Shown here: one piece after another, positions 35,838-46,399 of the stretch | Layout of the letters: the number at the start of each line of letters is the position of its first letter | Numbering within the stretch: the stretch's first letter is position 1 | Origin: Rehmannia glutinosa | Taxonomy: Eukaryota > Streptophyta > Magnoliopsida > Lamiales > Orobanchaceae | Assembly (NCBI GenBank): GCA_016081115.2 | Contig: CM071936.1 | Span: 90,201,943-90,265,942 of the forward strand | DNA length: 64,000 nt | Reading direction: 5' to 3' | Made by a program: the position numbers and the translations under genes | The notes under the pieces: generated by a model | Told to the model about the DNA's origin: nothing | The model's database searches: none | What the model saw: only the letters and a program-made list of their open reading frames with translations

Positions 35838-38800
35838 ATCTCAACAACCACTTTGCTTTTGTGTGAATTTGTAGTGTTAACTAATTTTAGACAATTAATT
35901 GACACTATAAACTTCACACCACCGATTCCCCACATAGTGGGATAAAGTGCAGTTGATGATGATGATGATGAGAAACATAAGAGAAAACACATTGACTAAG
36001 TTCTAGAGCCACATTTGAAATAGAGAAGCAGCACAAATTTATACTTGAAGTTGACAAAAATTGTTAAATCCCTAGCTTTTTGCGGTTAGATTGCGTTTAT
36101 TCACTATTGATAAAAATGCAGCAATCCAGAACCTCATTTCCTATAGCCTCCCTTTCTTTGAGCTATGCAGCAAAAATATCAGAAATATCAATTGATCATA
36201 AAAAGAAGCCTTTTACATGAAGATTTTAATGTACCACCCTTGCTCTGACAACAATACAGTTATACGGTCACTTCATTATCTAGAGACTCCACCGGTAATG
36301 TATGAGATTACAGGAACTTCACCAGTTAATTAATCTGAAGAAGCTAACCCAACATGCCATAATTTTCAATACAAAACAATTGCAACAAAACCACAGATTG
36401 AACTTCAGCTTTATTGCTCCCAGCACCCAAATTTTGATGCTGATATGCAACTGAAAAAATCGACTTCATCATACATATGTTCATTAGTTTATGCCAAACT
36501 GTCGTAATGTACAGATAATGGCAGCTTCTTAGGAGCATATTATTGTGCTTATGTTAGGAAAGTCAACTACATCCTTTATGTCATGGGATTGACAGTGTAG
36601 ATATGATACTGTGATTTTTCCTTTTTTAGAGATAGAATATGTACTATATATGTCCGTGTATTGTATCAGTTTTGTATCAATGAGAACTACAGATTGTTCA
36701 CGTTTCCACATGGTATCAGAGCCTTAGGTTTATAATTAAAAAAAAAATCTCTGGGCATCTTTCTGGCCTTCATAGCCATTTTCCAGTTCAGCCTGTATCT
36801 CTGTGGTTGGCCTTCATTGCCAGAACTTTCTTTCTTTTTTTCTTCTGAAGAATCTGAATCTATCAGGCCTTCATTGCCCGAATCTCAATTTATAAGCCTA
36901 ACTCCTAAAGGATCATGTCATCTCAAACCACTGCTTCCAACAACCCTGTCCAATCTGATGAGGTTTACTCTAACCAAACAACTGGTGATATGCAGAGCAT
37001 TCGATCTGGCTATAGGTTGAATGGAAAAAAATATTTGAAATGGTCCCAATTTATTCGGACATATCTAAAAGGCAAAGGGAGACTCAATCACCTTCTAGGG
37101 ATTGGACCAGAAAAGGGAGAACCGAAGTTTGATGCTTGGGATGAAGAAGACTCCATGATAATGTCATGGTTGTGGGATTCAATGAATCCTGAAATCAGTG
37201 ATACATGTATGTTCCTAACCACTGCCAAAGAAATTTGGGACTCTATTCAACGGACATACTCAAAAGCTCGTGATGCAGCCCAAATATATGAGATCAAAGT
37301 CAAAACTAATGCAATGAAACAGGGAACCAAAACCGTGACTGAGTATGCAAACTCCCTGCAAAATCTGTGGCAGGAACTCGATCATTATCGGGTTATTAAA
37401 ATGAAATGTTCAGATGCTGCTGCAACATTGAAGAATTTCATTCAAAAGGATAGGGTTTATGACTTTCTTGATGGACTCAATCTTGAATTCGATCAGGTCA
37501 GAGTGCAGATTCTTGGTAAAGAGGAGACACCTTCATTGGAGGAAGTGATTTCACTAATCAAGTCAGAAGAAAGTCGGAGGGGTATTATGCTAGAACCTGA
37601 AGTTGTAGATGGAATGGCCCTGGCAACCAAAATAACCAAGGCAGGAGGACAGTTACAGACACAAGACACTGGGAAAACAGATTTTTCAAGAACTCCAGGA
37701 AGACTAAATAAGGATGAACTTTGGTGTACCCATTGCGGGAAACCGAGACACACAAAGGAACATTGTTTTCTTTTTTTTTTTGATAAGAAACAAATTTTTT
37801 ATTAATGTAAAAAAGAGTTACAAAGAGTGGATAAGATATCCACAGAAGAATTATACAAGAGCAGATTAATGACATCATAGTGCTAACTTCCAATCTCTAG
37901 TCAAATCTGAAATAAATAAATGATTAAACTCTTTATGCCCCACTATCCAACTATCCAAGAGGCTACCCTGAACTTAATTATGTCCCAACATTCTAAGTTG
38001 ACTCTTCAATATCGCTAAAAATTCTATAGTTTCTCTCCAACCATACAGACCAACATACAATAGGGACAATCACTCTCCAAAGAGTCCTTCCTTTACTCCC
38101 CCAAAACCCTCCTAAATCAGTCATAAAAAGATCCGAGCCCGACTGAGGAGTCACCCAGACAAGACCAAGCTCAATTAAAACTTTGGACCATAGCTGCCTC
38201 ACAAATGAACAATGTAAGAAGATATGCTCTTGAGTCTCCAAACCATGCCAGCACAAAACACACCATTCGGATACAGAAGAATGTACGGGTTTCTCTTTTG
38301 CACCACATCGCAGGTAGGTATCTTACCCATTATCATCAACCACGAAAATATTTGAACTTTTTTTGGTACCGGCACTTTCCATATCATTTCTTTCAAAGGA
38401 AAATGAGGAAGTAAGGATTGGGGGAAGAAAGAATTATAAAAAACGAGAATATACCCGAGGAATCCCATATCCACCTCCTTCTATCTTCTTCACCTTCCAT
38501 CAAACTCACACCCTCTAACATACCAAATAAGGTGGTCAAATCAATGATTTCGGAATCGGTTAAGTTATGGCATAAGTGAAAATTCCATGATAGCACATTC
38601 ATACCATTAGAGGAAGAAGATTGAACCTCTGAGGACAAAAAATTGTCGTAGAGAAAATGGTTCTCTTGCTACAGTTGCAGGTTTAGGGGATATTCAAGTA
38701 ACACCATCTATTATTCTTAATGTTCCTAAGTCGTCAGCAAATCTGATTTCAATTCAAAAATTAACAGGAAGTTTGAACTGACATACTATTTTCTACCCCT

Positions 38801-41800
38801 CTTACTGTGTTTTTCAGGACAGGTATTGGGGAAGAGGATTGGACTTGCTAAGGAAAATGGTGGCTTGTATTACCTTAAGACACCAATCAACATGAAGAAA
38901 GTCATAAATAATTTGTCATTGTCTTTTCTTAGTTCCTCAATTAAAGATGCTAATTGGCTTCATCATTTTTGTCTTGGTCATCCTTCATTTCAAATTTTAA
39001 AAGTCATGTTTCCTACTTTGTTTAAAGGATTAGATATCATGAATTTCCATTGTGATGTTTGTGAACTTGCAAAACATACACATGTTCATATAGTTGTATC
39101 AATAAGCATGTTCGTGAACCGTTCGTGAACATATTCGATTATTAAACAAATGAACACAAACAACCTTTTAAAATAAACGAACGAACATGAACAACCCTCG
39201 TTCGTCCGGGCTCAGTTCGTTTACAACCCTAATCACAACAAAAGTACGTGATTGATCTCTTGAAAGAAACAGGAAAACTTGCTTGCAAGCCATCAAACAC
39301 TCCTATTGATACCAATCATAAACTTGGAGAAGCTAAAGAAGAACCCGTTGTAGATAAAGAGATGTACCAGAGATTGGTAGGGAAGCTCATCTATCTTATT
39401 CATACTCGACCAGACATAGCATATTCTGTAAGTGTGATCAGTCAATTCATGCATGATCCAAGGGATGCACATTTGCAAGATGCATATCGAAAGTACTACA
39501 CTACTTGAAAGGTAGTCTAGGAAAAAGAGTTTTGTTTATAAGAAATGTTTGTCTCACACTAGAAGCCTATACAAATGCAGATTGTACAGGGTCATTGGTG
39601 GATAGAAGATCTACTTCCAACTACTGCACATTTCTCGGAGGTAATATTGTAACATGGAGGAGTAAAAAGCCTATGTCTAGTGCAGAATCAGAATTCCAAG
39701 CGATGGCGCACGGAGTGTGAGTTATTATGGTTGAAGATAATCCTGGATGACCTTAGAATCGAGTGGGACAGACCTATGTAGTTGTATTGTGATAACAAAT
39801 CAGCAATAAACATTGCTCACAATCCAATTCAACATGAAAGAAAAAAGCACATCGAGATAGACCAACATTTTATAAAAGAAAAGTTGGAATGTGGGTTGAT
39901 CTGCACACCATATGTGTCCTCGGGGAATCAACTGGCAGATGTTTTAACAGAAGGACTCACAATACAAGCTTTCATGGGATTATTTCCAAGCTGGGAATGG
40001 AAGACATCTATTCTCCAGCTTGAGGGGGAGTGCGGGAATGTACGGCTAATGGCAGATTCTCAGGAGCAAATTATTGTGGTTATGTTAGGAAAGTCAACTA
40101 AATCCCTTATGTCATGGGATTGACAGTGTAGATATGATACTGTGATTTTTTCCTTTTTTAGAGAGAGAATATGTACTATACAAGTCTGTGTAGTGTATCG
40201 TTTTGTATCAATGAGAACTACAGATTGTTCACGTTTCCACACTAGTCAAATCGCATGTGCAAAAATTCCTAATGGCAGCATATTGAGATGATAGATAACT
40301 AAAATAACTAGAAAAAGATTAAGGATAATCACAAGACCACATTAAAATGGAAACCATACCTTCATGTTTGGTTTCAGTTACAAAGGTAACTGTTGTTTGA
40401 TTGGAGTTTCCTTGTAGCCTATAAAGGAAAATCTGTAAAGAGAGACAAAAAAATTGGTAGTACTATTTGTCATCTCTGGTAAGGCTATTGGCAAACAAAA
40501 AAGTAACACTCTTTCTTACCACACCAAATTCATTCCCAATAGCTAAAGTTAAGTTAGTGGGACATAAATCCAATGCTGATATCGACGCACTTGCACCAGC
40601 AACTTGAATACCCTTTATCTGCCAGCATATGAGATAGTGTCTGAGTGAGTGATCCATAGTAAGTTGAAAACTTTGCTCTTGATCAGTATGTAGAAAAACA
40701 CTAGAACAAAATCATTAATAAGTACAAAGAATTATGATTATACTAACCTCAAATCTAATTTCAGAAACAAGTGACAGAACTGGGCATGTGGCATCCCAAA
40801 TTCGAACAGACCCATCTTGATATCCTCCTACATATATTCTCTCAATATTATTACCTTCTTTGGAAGACATTCGATAAAGAACACCACCCGTTAGAGGCCA
40901 CTTTGCACTCCGCCAGTCAGCATATTATCTGATTGTTGTTTTGCAGGTGAAACTGTCTAATGAAACTATTACTGATCATTAAAATGAACAATGCGAGGAA
41001 GAAAGTATCTGTAAATCATGGTGATGGTATCCAGTACCTCTGTGAGTGCACTCAAAATATTCCTCTCTGAGTTCATCATATATAACTCTCCCACAGTCAT
41101 ATATGGTTCCACTGTAGGTATAACTGAATGATATTGAAGTGCATGCACGGAATGATTCTTTGTTTTCTCAGACTTTAAGATAGACAGAGAAGCATATTGA
41201 TAGAAATGTAATTGTCCTGGATTGGTCAATACAAATAATGACGTTTCATTACTGTTGTCCACCTTATAAGCATTCGATATTATGATTACATCTGCAAAAG
41301 ATCCATGGAGATTAAGGTCAACACGCTCGACACACTTCAACTTTGCTAACCCAGAAGACCAATCAAGATCGAGTATCTGCAATACAAAGAGCATTTTCAC
41401 AGAAATGAAACATCCAGTACTAGAGATTAAGGAGGAAATAAACAATTTGTGTTTGACTTCTTTAGATAATTTCATGTTAATTGTGAACAGTAAAGAAACC
41501 AACTGAAAGAAGGGAACAAAAAAAGGATAGAGAGAGAGAGAGACATGTTCTAGAGCAAAATTACTTTGAAAATAACCAAGGTTTTGCCAAAAGTTCAATT
41601 CACATAAACTTGGCCTAATTTGAAGTCAAATAATTAAGATTATGTAGGATCAGCTTCTAAAATCCCATGGAAGTACTTTAATTTTCTCTCAGATCCACTC
41701 TTAGCTCCACGTGATAAATTTTTTAAGTAATGTCATTTGTGATTTTCTTCAATGCCCCATGTATCATGTGACAATTTAGATACTTTAAACTAGATCTTTA

Positions 41801-44800
41801 TATTATGAGGATTGGACCCAACGCCATCTGTTGCATTTGTACTGTACACAAATACATGTCTGGACACATTACTAACACATACAAGGAGCATATTATTGGC
41901 AAAAACAAGAGATGGAATGCTGATATTTTTGAGGTCGTTTGCGAGTAGAAAAAGAAAAAAAAATATGAATGAGCGAGTAGCCCATTTTTTTAGCTGTTCA
42001 ATTAATAAATAATCCATTGAGCATGCTATAGATATATGGAGAAACCAATTTCCCATTAATCCGCAGAATATGTACTGTGTCTCCATCTCACTACAAAGAC
42101 ACATGCGTAAACTTTATTATCCAGGACTCAACTCAACAACAGGCTGAACTAGTTGGAAGAGCAGAAAAAAAAAAATCTACAGCAATGAAAACTTAAATTA
42201 TCTGAAACAATAGTGCTTCTCTACTGCGAATAGGAAAAAGAATTCATGTATATCTCATAGAATGAGAGAAGGTAAAATTCACATCAGCAGTACAGAGCAT
42301 ACCGTCAATACTTCTTCAGATCCAATTTCTTCACCACCATAGGCAAAGAGTTGACCTCCACGACCATTCTGAGCTTTGTTGGGAGACCAGTGAAGAACAA
42401 TGACAGGCAGTCTTCTATCTCCTGATGATAGTTGTATCTTAACAACATCATTAGATGACTTTGGAGTTTTTGGACTTTTACCATTGTCAGAAACTGATAG
42501 GTTCCATAGCAAAATATCTCCATCCACATAACCGACAGCTAATACTGACCCATCAGGAGATACCCAACAGAGAGAGCTTATTTCCTTTTCTGCTTCTTCA
42601 TTATCTAATGAGTCATTTAGGTCGGTATGGCTCTCATTATCTGAAAAGTTCACAACTATACCCCCTTTAAGTTGCAAATCCTTATAGCCTTTAACGTGAA
42701 CAGCTCTATCTTCAGTAACATCCCACAGAATAATCAATCCATTCTCATATGCAATCAAAACCCTACGAAAAAGCAGAAGCAATCACTGTTGATTTTCCTT
42801 GTTACCATCAATATATCTATTAATGCCTCCAATGTCCATGGATCTACAGATGGAAATGAGGTGATATATATTCACCATTTTCTGCCTCGAGTGGTTAACT
42901 TTCTTTATCCAATATATCCATTGATTCCCATCCTTTTGGGGGAAATGTTTCATCCATTTCAAAAGATTTATTATATACTTCTTGAAAACGTAAAAAATCC
43001 AATTGAATTTGGTTATTGGGCTCCTCTAATACTCATCCAAGTTTTCAAATCTACCTCAAAAATTTTTGGCTTGAGCTTGAGCTCCATGCCAGCAAACATA
43101 GATAAGCATACATGTTCTCAACATCCATGATCTATTAGCTGGATTCACATATATATGCAGAAAAATTCTCTATAGTATCCCTTTGCTGATGAGAAAGTAT
43201 AAGTGTGAATAACAAGGTTAAGAAATATAACAAATTATGTTTTCCAAGTGGATGTGTGTGAGAAATATTTGCACAACTAAAAAAATATCTAGGAAATTTT
43301 GGAGGATCAATATAAATACCCAAATTGTTCAAAAGTAAAACTCCTCAACCAAGCTCAACATAATAAGAAATGGGAAGAGAGAGAAAAAGAATTTGTAATG
43401 AATATAGAAAATCTAGCTTAGGTAGAGAATCACAGCAAAGAATTTACGATGCAAAAGAGCAGTATGAACAAGCCATAAACATCTACCCGTGCATATTTTT
43501 ATGATTGTATTTTGAAGGTGAAAAAGAATCAAAAACAGAAAAAAACACGCCATCTCTAGTGCCTTTTGCAAAGATCAAACACAAGGACATAAACTTGTGC
43601 CAAAAAGACCCCACATGACCTAGCGGCTAACTTCGAATACACTGAAAATGCAGCAACAAGAAAAATAACAAGAAACTACAGAGATACAAAACCAAGGTGC
43701 TGAAATTCACAACAAGGAATAAGATTTTAAAACATAATTTGGTACCTGTATCCACATGAACAAGGTTGGGCGAGCACACCGACAATGGACTGATGATCAG
43801 GCAATGAAACCCCAGCTCCTTCTACAGAAACAATGAAATTGGATAATTATTTTGTAAGATGCACTTTAACCTAGCCCTCCATTTTTTAAAGGAAAAAAAA
43901 AACAGCTGAAAAATAAAATCATGCTTTAATTAAAGTGGAGCAGGTTAGCCCATGAAATGATTGGGGCAAAGCCGCAAAGGACATATCTAAGCTGTAATAC
44001 TTCCAGTAAGCTTTCACGCTTTGTTCATTGTTTCCAGGGTGAAGGCTTGATTAACTATAACTTGCAGACTTTCCATGATTACTGAATTATAAAATGGACT
44101 TAAAAACATTATACAATTCTTGCAGTATTTCTATGTCATCTGGATCCCAAGAACGTAATTCATCACTAAAGCCTTTATTTGATTACAAAAGAATCTGATA
44201 GGATCTTAAGACATTACTAATAAGTCAACCACATGTACACGTACTACTTTAAACGGTTATCCAGTTACCAGAAATAACATTTGGAGGAACATGGTATGGT
44301 AAATGAAGAATATTCCTCCTTCAGCATCATACTTCAGCACAGACAGAAAACCGTACTCATCTCCAACATACCTGGTCCCCCAATACCAAGAATAGTTAGG
44401 CCATGTCTCAGGCAATTCATTTCAGCCTGAAGCAAGCAGTTTTAGAAGCATATACATAAACTCCCAAATCTCTTACATGTAATTAGTACCAGAGATAACA
44501 GCGAATGCAGTTATATTGACTCCCATTGTACATTAGAAGATATACACCTCTTCACTAGATCCCAGACCTGTCAAAGTTACGTAGAAGTTGCAGTTAATGG
44601 AACAAAGTGGGTGGTTGATGAGAAAAAGGATTTGCAAATATGAATAAATGGAAAGAATATCAGGCATAAAATGGAAAGGAACATATAGTTGATATTAGGA
44701 TAGCCTTGCAGAGATCAATAAAATGCAAAGATTGCTTGGGCAAGACCGAAAGGATTCACCAGTGATAAGTTGGATAGCCGGCATTCATACCTGAATTTCA

Positions 44801-46399
44801 TTTTCATTGGAGACACTCACTAGAAAACCTTGGTTTTGCAGAAACTGAAAAGAGAACAAACACAAATGAAAAGACATAAAATAAGGTCTTACTCAATTAT
44901 CTAGGAGCCAAAAAACTATAACTTCAGTAAGAGTCATTGGCTCGGTTTAAGAAAAGAAAGCTGCCTTGCTCTTCATGCAAACATTTGACATAGCCAAAAT
45001 CACAATTGATAATACGAAGGCCCTTCACCATTTGTGAATGGGTAAGAAAGCAGACATGTGAACACGAGAAAACCATATGCAGCCATACAAATGTACAAAA
45101 GCATTTGATACAGCAGCTAGCACTGGTTGAACAGTGATAATCTACACAATAAAACAGTGGAAAACTTTGTTCTTTTGGGACTGAGCAGTATCGGAAAATG
45201 TCCTCACAACAACGAAGCAACAGAACAGAGATGAACTAAGACAAATGAATATAGGGATGAGGATGGATAAAATGGAACTCCATACGAACTATTTTGACAA
45301 ACCTCTAGGTTCTTAAAGGGTAAGGCTTTAGGAGATATAAGAAGACCTTCAATGTTGTCACCACCAACCAATTTAATCCTGCCATCCCTGCAATCCCATT
45401 CAATAAAAGAAAAGAATTACAAATAGCATGGAATGGAAAATCAATTTACACGATACTGATTGTAAAGAATTTGAGTTATAAAACACAGATAATCACTCAA
45501 AGATAAAAGCAATGCGAGAACTGCCTAAGATTTCTTATTGACATCAGCAAACAGTTTTCAACTTCAGAGACAGGTAATTTTATAACAAAGCGAAAAATTT
45601 GCCTGTACGAACCATAATACGCTAGTTTGTATGCCACCTCGACGAACATTAGTTACTATTGAAACAAAACCAAATATTTCGCATCTATTCATGTGTGAAG
45701 GACTTTGAACTCACAGTGTCCCTACTGCCAAGAGGCATTGAATGGGATCAAAAGCCAGAATCGATGCAGTCGATGGGATGCCATAGTGGACAGCAACAAG
45801 CGGTGCCAAGTCTGATGATGCCATGCTTTGGTGTGTATCATTCGGCTGAAGAAAAATGTAAACATCAATATTCATAACTAAAAATTCTAACCAATTGTAA
45901 ATAGCTGATTGGAAACCACAATTGTACTTATGCCAGCAACTAATGAGAAATGGCAGTTTCATGGACATTCTATTTTCAAGCAAAATTCAAGAAGTTATTG
46001 AACAATCACCAATTCCAACCAGTTTTTTTCATCTTACCAAAATAAAAATTTCCATATCCCAAGTTGACAAAAATGGATTATTGAAATCTCTGTCTTTCTC
46101 AGATATGGAGAATCGGATGCTCAAGATGAAAAATCCAACCCCTCCCTATAAAGCCTAAGCTATCCGGTTTACCCATTTAATTAACCATTAAAATCAAAAT
46201 ATCATCATTATGACATAGGCATTGAGTAAACTCCAATCACGAAAGTAATCATACTCGAAAACATCGACCCTAATTCGTGCAAAAGATGAAATAAACCAAC
46301 AAGGGAAATTATTAATATTATTAAAGAAATTCTGGAGCTTACCTGGGACGAAGATGGTCGGTGGGATTGAGTGGGTTTTTGGAATAATTTAGCGAACAT
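22784..46399 (-). CDS. Tomosyn/Lgl family WD40 protein (SRO7/SRO77-like, syntaxin-binding)
   Basis: This family regulates SNARE-dependent fusion at the plasma membrane. Twenty-four exons can be placed on the minus strand: 46343-46399, 45715-45845, 45303-45387, 44791-44844, 44477-44567, 44269-44371, 43746-43821, 42303-42762, 41038-41376, 40748-40956, 40520-40618, 40360-40432, 29898-30025, 29516-29808, 29211-29438, 29008-29132, 27193-27310, 25476-25531, 25299-25359, 25009-25186, 24850-24918, 24674-24775, 24528-24590 and 22784-22891. The product is about 1,100 residues, near family length. It starts MFAKLFQKP. WD40 signatures include ILAFDPIQCLLAVGT, GRIKLVGGDN, YVGDEYGF, LIAYENGLIILWDV, LAVGYVDGDILLWNL, GYQDGSVRIWDA and LVAGLECGQVAVLD. 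The C-terminus is an R-SNARE-like coiled coil ending KRKWWNM. Exons 5, 6, 10 and 14 are each one base short and exon 22 two bases short (or one long) of an open frame. Homopolymer errors are likelier than a pseudogene, because every other exon and splice site is conserved. Intron 12 is 10.3 kb and holds retrotransposons. Confidence 0.88.
23135..23353. repeat. Foldback MITE of the 'taattacaaaaac' family, in intron 23
   Basis: It begins near GGGGGTAACCCCGAG and ends GGGGTAGTTTTTGCAATTA. The interior 'gggggtatttgtaatttt' and 'gtaattaagctaaacctca' match the copy at 754-983. Non-coding. Confidence 0.65.
24216..24489. repeat. Foldback MITE of the 'taattacaaaaac' family, second copy in intron 23
   Basis: The left end GGGATAATTACAAAAACTAC is inverse to the right end GTAGTTTTTGTAATTATCCC. 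The flanking nonamers TTGTATTTA and TTTTACTTA agree at 7 of 9 positions, a decayed target duplication. It lies only about 40 bases downstream of exon 23, close to the donor site. Confidence 0.78.
26312..26343. repeat. (TA)n microsatellite in intron 17
   Basis: A pure TA run of about 16 units in an intron of the tomosyn-like gene. No further structure seen. Confidence 0.9.
31141..31320 (-). repeat. 3' LTR of Copia Y
   Basis: About 180 bp. It differs from the partner at 35,634-35,847 by one substitution (near 31,190) and by the length of a TA run. The polypurine tract of the element lies just outside at 31,321-31,332. Confidence 0.88.
31321..34460 (-). pseudogene. Copia Y pol: integrase, reverse transcriptase, RNase H (many apparent frameshifts)
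   Basis: Reading down the minus strand: the protease tail (NLISISKLTRSLNC near 34,260), the integrase core (YYVTFIDDFSRCTWVF near 33,830), the GCTCF-like patch and KCIFLGYSRS (33,330), the GWKQAVIDEM start of the RT domain (32,820), LEEEIYMEQPPG (32,500), KSLYGLKQSPRAWF (32,420), the catalytic YVDD region (32,275) and the RNase H end with LHLSSNPVFHERTKHIEVD (31,540). At least a dozen frame changes occur in about 3 kb, mostly where CAG or CTG codons would be expected. The LTRs are nearly identical, so this much true decay is surprising. Confidence 0.82.
34704..34890. repeat. Array of degenerate GTGAACAGTG motifs
   Basis: At least six recognisable occurrences of GTGAACAGTG or AACAGTG variants, separated by TTTTCCGGCG-like and ACGCC spacers. 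It lies in the element interior where gag would start. Read on the element's sense strand the motif is CACTGTTCAC. Its origin is not recognised. Confidence 0.65.
35150..35633 (-). other. Unassigned 5' interior of Copia Y
   Basis: On the element's sense strand this follows the 5' LTR and is not a normal Copia leader: directly after the LTR I do not find the usual TGGTATCAGAGC primer site. There is no clear protein. It may be captured sequence or a non-coding leader. Upstream-like phrases such as TGGTAACAATGGTGTGGGG near 35,370 look like a possible displaced primer region. Confidence 0.4.
35634..35847 (-). repeat. 5' LTR of Copia Y with expanded (TA)n
   Basis: About 214 bp, matching the other LTR except for one base and a TA run of about 24 units at 35,785-35,832, compared with about 5 units in the partner. 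Confidence 0.88.
36501..36710 (+). repeat. 5' LTR of Copia X
   Basis: Pairs with 40,031-40,241. Shared body phrases include GTTAGGAAAGTCAACTA and ATGAGAACTACAGATTG. Several substitutions separate the two LTRs, so this element is older than Copia Y. Confidence 0.85.
36915..37766 (+). CDS. Copia X Gag (UBN2 domain and CCHC knuckle)
   Basis: Capsid/nucleocapsid-type protein of the element. From the ATG at 36,915 the frame is open through about 284 residues. An N-terminal gag motif KYLKWSQFIRTYLKGK (residues 38-53) is followed by the capsid-like helices (SKARDAAQIYEIK, TVTEYANSLQNLWQELD, VYDFLDGLNLEFDQVR). A zinc knuckle CTHCGKPRHTKEHC lies at the end, the expected Gly next to the His being replaced by Arg. 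The frame runs into the poly-T of an inserted LINE right after the knuckle, so any product would be Gag only. It keeps normal CAG/CTG usage, unlike Copia Y. Confidence 0.86.
37767..38640 (-). mobile_element. 5'-truncated LINE fragment inserted in Copia X
   Basis: Inserted opposite to Copia X; its A tail appears as the T run at 37,769-37,779. Minus-strand translation gives the zf-RVT region of an L1 ORF2 (VPVPKKVQIFSWLM, then CWHGLETQEHIFLHCSF) and the tail CWSVWLERNYRIF. It is only about 870 bp, the usual result of incomplete reverse transcription. Target duplication not resolved. Confidence 0.8.
38641..39090 (+). pseudogene. Copia X protease tail and GAG-pre-integrase domain
   Basis: Phrases LGDIQVTPSIILNVPKS and NLISIQKL mark the end of the protease region. 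The pre-integrase zinc finger follows (WLHHFCLGHPSF, then FHCDVCELAKH). It is frameshifted near 38,780 and breaks off at 39,090 where integrase should follow. Confidence 0.75.
39091..39240. repeat. Short GTTCGTGAAC-type repeat fragment
   Basis: Contains two GTTCGTGAAC units, then AAACGAACGAACATGAAC and GTTCGTTTACAACCCTAAT. This combination is typical of a widespread short plant repeat with GTTCG inverted phrases. It marks the site where integrase and RT were lost from Copia X. Confidence 0.5.
39241..40030 (+). pseudogene. Copia X RT end and RNase H
   Basis: YVIDLLKETGKLACKPSNTP, then YQRLVGKLIYL and TRPDIAYSVSVISQFM are the RT/connection region. A stop and frame change near 39,508 precede RNase H (GSLVDRRSTSNYCTFLGGNIV, CDNKSAINIAHNP, HIEIDQHFIKEKL and QLADVLTEGL). 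It ends at the polypurine tract before the 3' LTR. Confidence 0.82.
40031..40241 (+). repeat. 3' LTR of Copia X
   Basis: Partner of 36,501-36,710; begins TGCGGGAATGTACGG against TGTCGTAATGTACAG in the 5' copy. Ends only about 120 bases from exon 12 of the host gene. Confidence 0.85.

Larger units (their letters stand above)
31136..35852 (-). mobile_element. Copia retrotransposon Y (sense to host gene), gag-deleted
   Basis: Two near-identical LTRs (about 31,141-31,320 and 35,634-35,847) flank an internal region; CCACT occurs just outside both ends (31,136-31,140 and 35,848-35,852), a 5-bp target duplication. On the minus strand the LTR begins TGTTGAGATATTATAA and a purine tract CTTGAGGGGGAG precedes the 3' LTR. 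The coding part covers end-of-protease, integrase, RT and RNase H; no gag is recognised. The LTRs differ by one substitution plus TA-repeat length, so insertion was recent. Confidence 0.88.
36501..40241 (+). mobile_element. Copia retrotransposon X (antisense to host gene), internally deleted
   Basis: LTRs of about 210 bp at 36,501-36,710 and 40,031-40,241 end in CGTTTCCACA. The 5' LTR is followed at once by a primer site TGGTATCAGAGCC at 36,711, and the 3' LTR is preceded by CTTGAGGGGGAG. Gag is almost intact; protease to integrase is partial, most of integrase and RT is lost, and RNase H remains. A LINE fragment interrupts it at 37,766-38,640. No matching target duplication was found at the two ends. 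Confidence 0.87.
30026..40359 (-). other. Intron 12 of the tomosyn-like gene, 10.3 kb
   Basis: Bounded by the donor after exon 12 (GAAG|GTATGG) and the acceptor before exon 13 (CTGCAG|TTCACC). Exon 12 ends in phase 1 and exon 13 resumes in phase 1, so splicing across it would keep the frame. It contains two Copia elements: one in the gene's sense (31,141-35,847) and one antisense (36,501-40,241). The flanks 30,026-31,135 and 35,853-36,500 look like ordinary unique intron sequence. Confidence 0.85.

Noticed and set aside
44477..44567. Alternative that exon 5 of the tomosyn-like gene ends early at GTGTAT (44,547), avoiding the frameshift
   Set aside because: It would skip the conserved QWES...GTNYM segment and leave an intron of only about 70 bases inside clearly coding sequence; the GTAAGA donor at 44,476 fits far better.
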